In this document: piece by piece, positions 44,086-48,416 of the stretch
Position numbering within the stretch: position 1 is the stretch's first letter
Layout: the number at the start of each line of letters is the position of its first letter
NCBI GenBank assembly: GCA_009391275.1
Contig: VEXF01000010.1
Span: 1 to 48,416, forward strand
Direction of reading: 5' to 3'
DNA length: 48,416 bases
Origin: SAR202 cluster bacterium AD-804-J14_MRT_500m
GTDB lineage: Bacteria; Chloroflexota; Dehalococcoidia; UBA3495; GCA-2712585
Notes under the pieces: generated by a model
Seen by the model: only the letters and a program-made list of their open reading frames with translations
Told to the model about the DNA's origin: nothing
The model's database searches: none
Program-made: the position numbers and the translations under genes

Positions 44086-45537
44086 TTGAACAACCATTAC
44101 GACGTCGTCATCATAGGGTGTGGCGTTGCAGGCTTATCAGCAGCGATTACGGCTGCTGAAGAAGGCGCGCAAGTTGCGGTACTTGAACGCTCTCCTAAAG
44201 ACGTTAGAGGAGGGAATACACGTTACACAGATGCCTACCTTCGACTAAAAAATCCCACAGATCCTACTGATGATTTCATCGAACGATTATCCTCGACGTC
44301 GTCTGGCCTCCTAGACCCTGAATTACGAAAGGCCGCGGATCGACCATACACTGATTGGCCCCCTTTAGTTAGGGCACATGCCTTTGCTGATCCAGCTATC
44401 GTCGAAGCTTTCGCAAGTGGCGTGCCAGGATCTATGGAATGGTTGCAATCCTTTGGTGTACAAATAGTCAAGGAATATCCACCAATGCCAACGCGCGCGG
44501 CTCCCCGGATGGCCCCTGTGGGTGGTGGACTAGCAATAGTAAACAAACTAGCTCAAGGCGCCGAATCATTGGGTGTTCATTTTAGTTATACAACTACAGG
44601 TAGATCGCTTAAACAAGATGCCCGAGGTTCAGTAATAGGGGTGAATGCTTGGTCACCCCAACATGGTTTGATAGATTTTCATGGTAATGCAGTGGTACTC
44701 GCCAGTGGAGGATTTCAAGGCAATCCTGAGCTCATGACACGTTATATAGGCCCGCAAGCATATCTTATCCGTCCAGTTGCTCATGGAGGGATGTACAATA
44801 AGGGTGAAGGAATCCAAATGGCTTTATCAATAGGAGCAGCACCCGCAGGCCAGTTCGACAATTTCCATGCAGAACCAGTAGACCCGAGAACATCCAGCGT
44901 AGACCCGGTCATCTACTCGTTCTCGTACGGGATCCTCGTCAATCAATTAGGACAACGTTTCATAGATGAGGCGTCTGGCATAACCGACTTAATATATGAA
45001 GATGTTGCCAGGACTATCTGGAAACAACCGGGAGGCAAAGCCTACTTAATTTTTGATTCAAAAATAGAATCGTTGCCATCATTCAAAGATTCAATCAAAT
45101 CTGATCTAGCCCCAATCCGCTGCAAATCATTAGACGACTTGGCTCACTGTCTTGGCATCCCGATTGATCCCCTTCGGGAGACTGTTACTTTGTACAACGC
45201 AAGTGTATCGGAAATCCCTTTCGACCCGACTCGTCTAGATGGCAAAACCACTTTGGAGATCCACCCGCCTAAATCCAACTGGGCACAGCACGTAGACGGC
45301 CCTGATTATTTCTCCTATCCTCTAATATGTGCAAACGTCTTTACGTTCGGAGGCTTAAAAGTTACGCCCACTGCACGTGTCGTTAATACTGATGGCTATG
45401 AGATACCAGGGTTATATGCGGCCGGAGAGACCATAGGGTTTTACTACCGTGATTACCCGGGAAGCACGTCGGTTTTACGAGGCTTAGTCTTCGGCAGGAT
45501 AGCCGGGCATGATGCCGCTTGCTATTCCGCGAGTTAA
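44086..45537 (+). CDS. FAD-dependent oxidoreductase (tricarballylate/fumarate dehydrogenase-like flavoprotein)
   Basis: 483 residues from TTG 44086. N-terminal dinucleotide motif VVIIGCGVAGLSAAITAAEEGAQVAVLERSP binds FAD (Gly11, Gly13, Gly16). The signatures VVLASGGFQGNPELMTRYIG and the C-terminal GLYAAGETIGFYYRDYPGSTSVLRGLVFGRIAG are those of the FAD_binding_2 / TcuA-like group of succinate dehydrogenase flavoprotein relatives. It starts 36 bases after the Sec-glutaredoxin gene and reads the same way, so cotranscription is plausible. No heme or Fe-S partner subunit follows. Substrate unknown. Confidence 0.9.
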   Translation: MNNHYDVVIIGCGVAGLSAAITAAEEGAQVAVLERSPKDVRGGNTRYTDAYLRLKNPTDPTDDFIERLSSTSSGLLDPELRKAADRPYTDWPPLVRAHAFADPAIVEAFASGVPGSMEWLQSFGVQIVKEYPPMPTRAAPRMAPVGGGLAIVNKLAQGAESLGVHFSYTTTGRSLKQDARGSVIGVNAWSPQHGLIDFHGNAVVLASGGFQGNPELMTRYIGPQAYLIRPVAHGGMYNKGEGIQMALSIGAAPAGQFDNFHAEPVDPRTSSVDPVIYSFSYGILVNQLGQRFIDEASGITDLIYEDVARTIWKQPGGKAYLIFDSKIESLPSFKDSIKSDLAPIRCKSLDDLAHCLGIPIDPLRETVTLYNASVSEIPFDPTRLDGKTTLEIHPPKSNWAQHVDGPDYFSYPLICANVFTFGGLKVTPTARVVNTDGYEIPGLYAAGETIGFYYRDYPGSTSVLRGLVFGRIAGHDAACYSAS

Positions 45538-45577
45538 ATCTCAGCACCCAATTTGATAAAAATTACTGATACTTTTC

Positions 45578-46702
45578 TTATACGAAAATATCGTCCGGTA
45601 TACATGCCGACACTACATAATTAGGCACATCCACAACGTTACCAATTTTTAAGTCGGCGGCCACACTACACAAAACATAAGCTTGTTCTCGGTTCCATCC
45701 GTGCTCTTGCAACAAATTAATCAAATTCAACAAAGCGCTACGGGCTGCTAATGTCAAATCGCCGCTTTCATTAGTTCCATCCGGTCGAATTGGCATTCCC
45801 ATCGTAGATAAATACCGTCTGGGCTTATTCGAGTTATCTGCTCGTTCATTGTCTTGCCATATAAACCTCGGGCCAATAACTTTACTATTCTTGGCTTCTC
45901 CTTTTAACAATTTGAACCTGACAATTACAGTAGATCCCATTTCAGCAGCCGAGATACAAACTTCACCATCTCCCTGGGAGAAATGACCATCGCCTACCGA
46001 ATATAATCCTCCTGCAACATTAACAGTCAATATTAGTTTAGAGCCTTTGGTAAGCTGTTTAACATCAAAATTACCCCCATTCTCTCTCGGAGGTAATGTT
46101 CGTAACCCTTCGCTAGCGATCGGTTCTGTATCTGGAATAGCCCCATCTGGGCCCGGCATAAAAACCAGACCGCCTCGATCAAGTAATGACTGTTCCCGTC
46201 GGGTCCAACTACGTAACTGTTCGTGAGAAGGTGCAACTCCAGACACTCCCATAAATGGCGCGCCTGGTATCCTAACACCCGGCAACTGCGCCGATGTCGC
46301 CCAGCCATCTAATATATCCCAATGCACTAAATAGGGGATTGTGTACACATCGCTTAAAAATCCCAGACCTGGAACAATGCAAGTAAACGCCCAAGGTTGA
46401 GGCTGTATCTCCACGAATTCAATCTCTAGCAAATCCCCAATTTCCGCCCCATTTATCCATATCGGACCAGTTAGTGGATGACATGGTCCAAGTTCCAAAT
46501 TCAGCAAATCTGCGCTTGTCGATGAAGGTGATAATTGAGATCCCAATCCATCTCGGCACTCAATCAGAACCTCTTCTCCTTGGTCCACTTCCAGAATGGG
46601 TGTAACATCAGGATGCCATCTATTATGGCCTTTTTCGGGTTCGTCCTTAAGTTCCTTGGATCGATCAATCTCTATACTTTTCAAATTGACCTCATCTCCC
46701 AA
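45578..46702 (-). CDS. Acetamidase/formamidase family protein
   Basis: 374 residues of the FmdA/AmdA family, which hydrolyse formamide, acetamide or longer amides to ammonia and the acid. Motifs: HPLTGPIWINGAEIGDLLEIEFVEI near the N-terminus, GGLYSVGDGHFSQGDGEVCISAAE in the core, and AYVLCSVAADLKIGNVVDVPNYVVSACIP at the C-terminus. The start is TTG at 46702, following GATCC rather than a clear Shine-Dalgarno, so it may lie elsewhere. It converges on the flavoprotein gene and follows another hydrolase on its strand. Confidence 0.9.
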   Translation of the reverse strand: MGDEVNLKSIEIDRSKELKDEPEKGHNRWHPDVTPILEVDQGEEVLIECRDGLGSQLSPSSTSADLLNLELGPCHPLTGPIWINGAEIGDLLEIEFVEIQPQPWAFTCIVPGLGFLSDVYTIPYLVHWDILDGWATSAQLPGVRIPGAPFMGVSGVAPSHEQLRSWTRREQSLLDRGGLVFMPGPDGAIPDTEPIASEGLRTLPPRENGGNFDVKQLTKGSKLILTVNVAGGLYSVGDGHFSQGDGEVCISAAEMGSTVIVRFKLLKGEAKNSKVIGPRFIWQDNERADNSNKPRRYLSTMGMPIRPDGTNESGDLTLAARSALLNLINLLQEHGWNREQAYVLCSVAADLKIGNVVDVPNYVVSACIPDDIFV

Positions 46703-46832
46703 CGGATCTATTGCGTCTACCCATTTCCGTTCCCAATGAGAGGTTTAGTTCCTAAATTCATCGCACTAAAGAAACCTCTAACCATGTAACATGCCTTTAT
46801 GTCTGTTTAGCACTTCAAGCATAAATTTTTAT

Positions 46833-47978
46833 TCAACTAGTCGCGTTATCAATAGCAGCCAGATCGAAGTTATAAAGTTTAGCTGCATTCAAAGCCACTA
46901 TCTTGTTTCGGTCTTCATCAGGAACTCCATCGAGAATTGCATCAAGAATCTCCCTTGATTTGGGGAACGTTGATTCCGCATGTGGGTAATCTGACCCCCA
47001 CATCATATTGTCTACACCTATAACGTCTCTCACTCTTATACCCACTGGATCTTCTTGAAAACTTAGGGAAACATTGTTGTGAAAGTAGTCACTTGGCAGC
47101 AAACCATCTTTAAACCTATAAGAGGCCTCTTCTTGCCGCTCCATATATGTATAATCTATCGTTTGCACCAAATGGGCCGCCCACGCTAATTCAAATTCGA
47201 CTATCACAGCTTTCAAGTCAGGGTGCCTTTCAAAGACGCCAGAAAAAATCATGTCGCACATGGACGTCGACGGCCAAAAAACCTTGTTGGCTCTGGCACT
47301 AGCTTCTTGTATAGAGTCTCCTTCGCCTGTACGGGTCTTCACCGCCCTATTAGTAGCCGTATGCAGACTTAGAGGAATGCCAAGGTCTTCGGCAGTAGCC
47401 CAAAGCGGTTCATATTCTTTCCCATCATATCTACAATCATGTCCGGGATATTCAGGTATCATTGCGCCGACTAATCCTAGTTTGGCACAGCGTTTTAATT
47501 CAGCTACACCTTCTTGAACATCATCTAGGTTAATCATTGCAACACCTTTTAACCTATCCGGCTCAGTAGCACAGAATTCTGCTAACCAGTCGTTGTACGT
47601 CCGAAATATGGCTGACAACAAATCTGAATCTCTAATCGCATAAAAGAACAGCCCCTGAGACGGATAAAGCAATTCACCTGCTACACCATCAATCTTCATA
47701 TCGCGAATATGTTCTTCAGGTTCGTAAGCTCCTACTAGCACATCGTCAAATCTGCCTTCATGAGAGATATTTTCAGGCGCTTCAAACCTGGTACCAGCTC
47801 CCAGCACCAACCCAATACCAGAGAGTTTTTGATCGCCTTCAATCATCAAATGGTCCATCTCCCCCACTCGTTTTATGTACGGGGCTCTAGACTTGAAGTT
47901 ATCATCTATCCGTTCCGTCCAGAGATCGGGCGGTTCAAACACATGTGAATCGGATGAGATTACTAAATTTTCAGCCAT
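46833..47978 (-). CDS. Amidohydrolase family 2 (TIM-barrel metal-dependent hydrolase)
   Basis: 381 residues from ATG 47978, preferred over ATG 47990 because GGAGG lies six bases before it. Metal-site features of the ACMSD/amidohydrolase_2 family: SSDSHVFEPPDLW at the N-terminus, LSLHTATNR in the middle and MWGSDYPHAESTFP near the C-terminus. The family includes decarboxylases and hydrolases of aromatic-ring breakdown products. Its typical tail NKIVALNAAKLYNFDL is present. A second member of the family, cut by the window end, lies just upstream. Confidence 0.92.
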   Translation of the reverse strand: MAENLVISSDSHVFEPPDLWTERIDDNFKSRAPYIKRVGEMDHLMIEGDQKLSGIGLVLGAGTRFEAPENISHEGRFDDVLVGAYEPEEHIRDMKIDGVAGELLYPSQGLFFYAIRDSDLLSAIFRTYNDWLAEFCATEPDRLKGVAMINLDDVQEGVAELKRCAKLGLVGAMIPEYPGHDCRYDGKEYEPLWATAEDLGIPLSLHTATNRAVKTRTGEGDSIQEASARANKVFWPSTSMCDMIFSGVFERHPDLKAVIVEFELAWAAHLVQTIDYTYMERQEEASYRFKDGLLPSDYFHNNVSLSFQEDPVGIRVRDVIGVDNMMWGSDYPHAESTFPKSREILDAILDGVPDEDRNKIVALNAAKLYNFDLAAIDNATS

Positions 47979-48070
47979 CGTAGCCTCCATTGAATATCTA
48001 TAGATGGTTCAGAGATCAAAAGCATGGTTCTAGTGGATTCTAACTCTTCAATTGCTTATTGCAACCCTAC

Positions 48071-48271
48071 CTATGGGGATTGGAAGCATCCATTTAATTT
48101 CTGAAAAGCCCAGCCCACACTCCGACGCCCTAAAGTGTTAAGGCCTAATGGATGTGTAGTTCCATATTTTCCCTTGCGTAATACTACCTGACCGCCGACG
48201 ATGTTCAACAGGGTGGATTTGCATCTCCCGGATGGACCCATCAATGCTCCAAGTTCTCCTGGGCTCTTAAT
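48071..48271 (-). pseudogene. Remnant of an ABC transporter ATP-binding protein
   Basis: On the minus strand the frame between TGA 48272-48274 and TAG 48071-48073 encodes 66 residues beginning IKSPGELGALMGPSGRCKST and continuing LLNIVGGQ. This is the Walker A region of an ABC ATPase of the LolD/MacB kind, with the P-loop damaged (GPSGRCKST instead of GPSGCGKST). A degraded Q-loop region RRSVGWAFQKLN follows at a shortened distance, then a stop. No signature motif, Walker B or start codon remains. It is a decayed fragment between two amidohydrolase genes. Confidence 0.7.
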
Positions 48272-48320
48272 TCAGTCTAGGATGCAATCTTGTTACCATT
48301 CTCCTTCTGTTCGACACAAA

Positions 48321-48416
48321 CTAACGTGAAATCTCATCACCATAGAACCGTTCACAGTTATCCCACAGTATTTTTCGTTTTGTATTCTCCGGAAGATCCA
48401 TACCCAAAAAGGTATT
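48321..48416 (-). CDS. Amidohydrolase family 2 protein, C-terminal end (partial)
   Basis: The window end cuts a minus-strand gene that stops at TAG 48321-48323. The 31 visible residues start NTFLGMDLPENTKRKILWDN and end GDEISR. This is the conserved last helix of amidohydrolase_2 proteins ('LPeetkrKIlwdNaarlYg'), as in the gene at 46833-47978. Confidence 0.75.
   Translation of the reverse strand, partial: NTFLGMDLPENTKRKILWDNCERFYGDEISR

Overview
The window is about 48 kb of moderate-GC (roughly 45%), densely coded bacterial chromosome. It has 38 complete or nearly complete protein genes, two genes cut by the window edges, one pseudogene fragment, no recognisable rRNA, tRNA, CRISPR array or insertion sequence. 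The gene content fits an uncultured Chloroflexota of the Dehalococcoidia / SAR202 type: CaiB/BaiF CoA-transferases, many amidohydrolases and amidases, a DUF1800 protein, a lone molybdenum hydroxylase, and a PyrR-controlled pyr operon. The taxonomic call is an inference; no marker gene here proves it.

Layout. 1-11.8 kb is mostly housekeeping: an amidohydrolase tail, an SMP-30/gluconolactonase, a TPR protein, a zinc-ribbon coiled-coil protein, a cysteinyl-tRNA synthetase fused to a family 2 glycosyltransferase, a membrane protein overlapping tsaD, a CNNM/CorC protein, a histidine phosphatase, tilS and a dolichyl-phosphate-type glycosyltransferase. 11.9-20 kb holds an ornithine-cyclodeaminase-like gene and the pyr operon read leftwards (pyrR-pyrB-carA-hypothetical-carB), preceded by a textbook PyrR attenuator. 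Its PyrB carries the zinc domain of PyrI but not the allosteric domain. 20.2-24.5 kb has a DUF1989 protein, an S51 peptidase, and a DUF1800/NHL-propeller pair. 24.8-33.8 kb is a catabolic block: a 3-hydroxyisobutyrate-dehydrogenase-like enzyme, a tandem CoA-transferase, a thiolase with a DUF35 partner, a second CoA-transferase, and a xanthine-dehydrogenase-type large subunit. 33.9-42.5 kb has a nitroreductase, MBL hydrolase, 2-hydroxyacid dehydrogenase, PIG-L deacetylase, MFS transporter, YbaK deacylase, an amidase with a small AtzG/GatC-like partner, and a dihydropyrimidinase. 44-48.4 kb has a flavoprotein, an acetamidase/formamidase, an amidohydrolase, an ABC-ATPase remnant and a second amidohydrolase tail.

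The most striking locus is 43.36-44.05 kb. Two adjacent small genes are interrupted by three in-frame TGA codons, each exactly at a redox-active cysteine position. The first is a ferredoxin-thioredoxin-reductase-type catalytic subunit in which both active-site disulfide cysteines are TGA while all four iron-sulfur ligands remain cysteine. The second is a glutaredoxin-like protein with a TGA-Gly-Pro-Cys active site. Each TGA is followed 14-15 nt later by a perfect hairpin with G as the second loop base, as expected for a bacterial SECIS element. I read this as a selenocysteine-based, ferredoxin-driven thiol reduction pair (FTR with a possible diselenide, passing electrons to a Sec-glutaredoxin). 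Ordinary gene calling would truncate or miss both genes.
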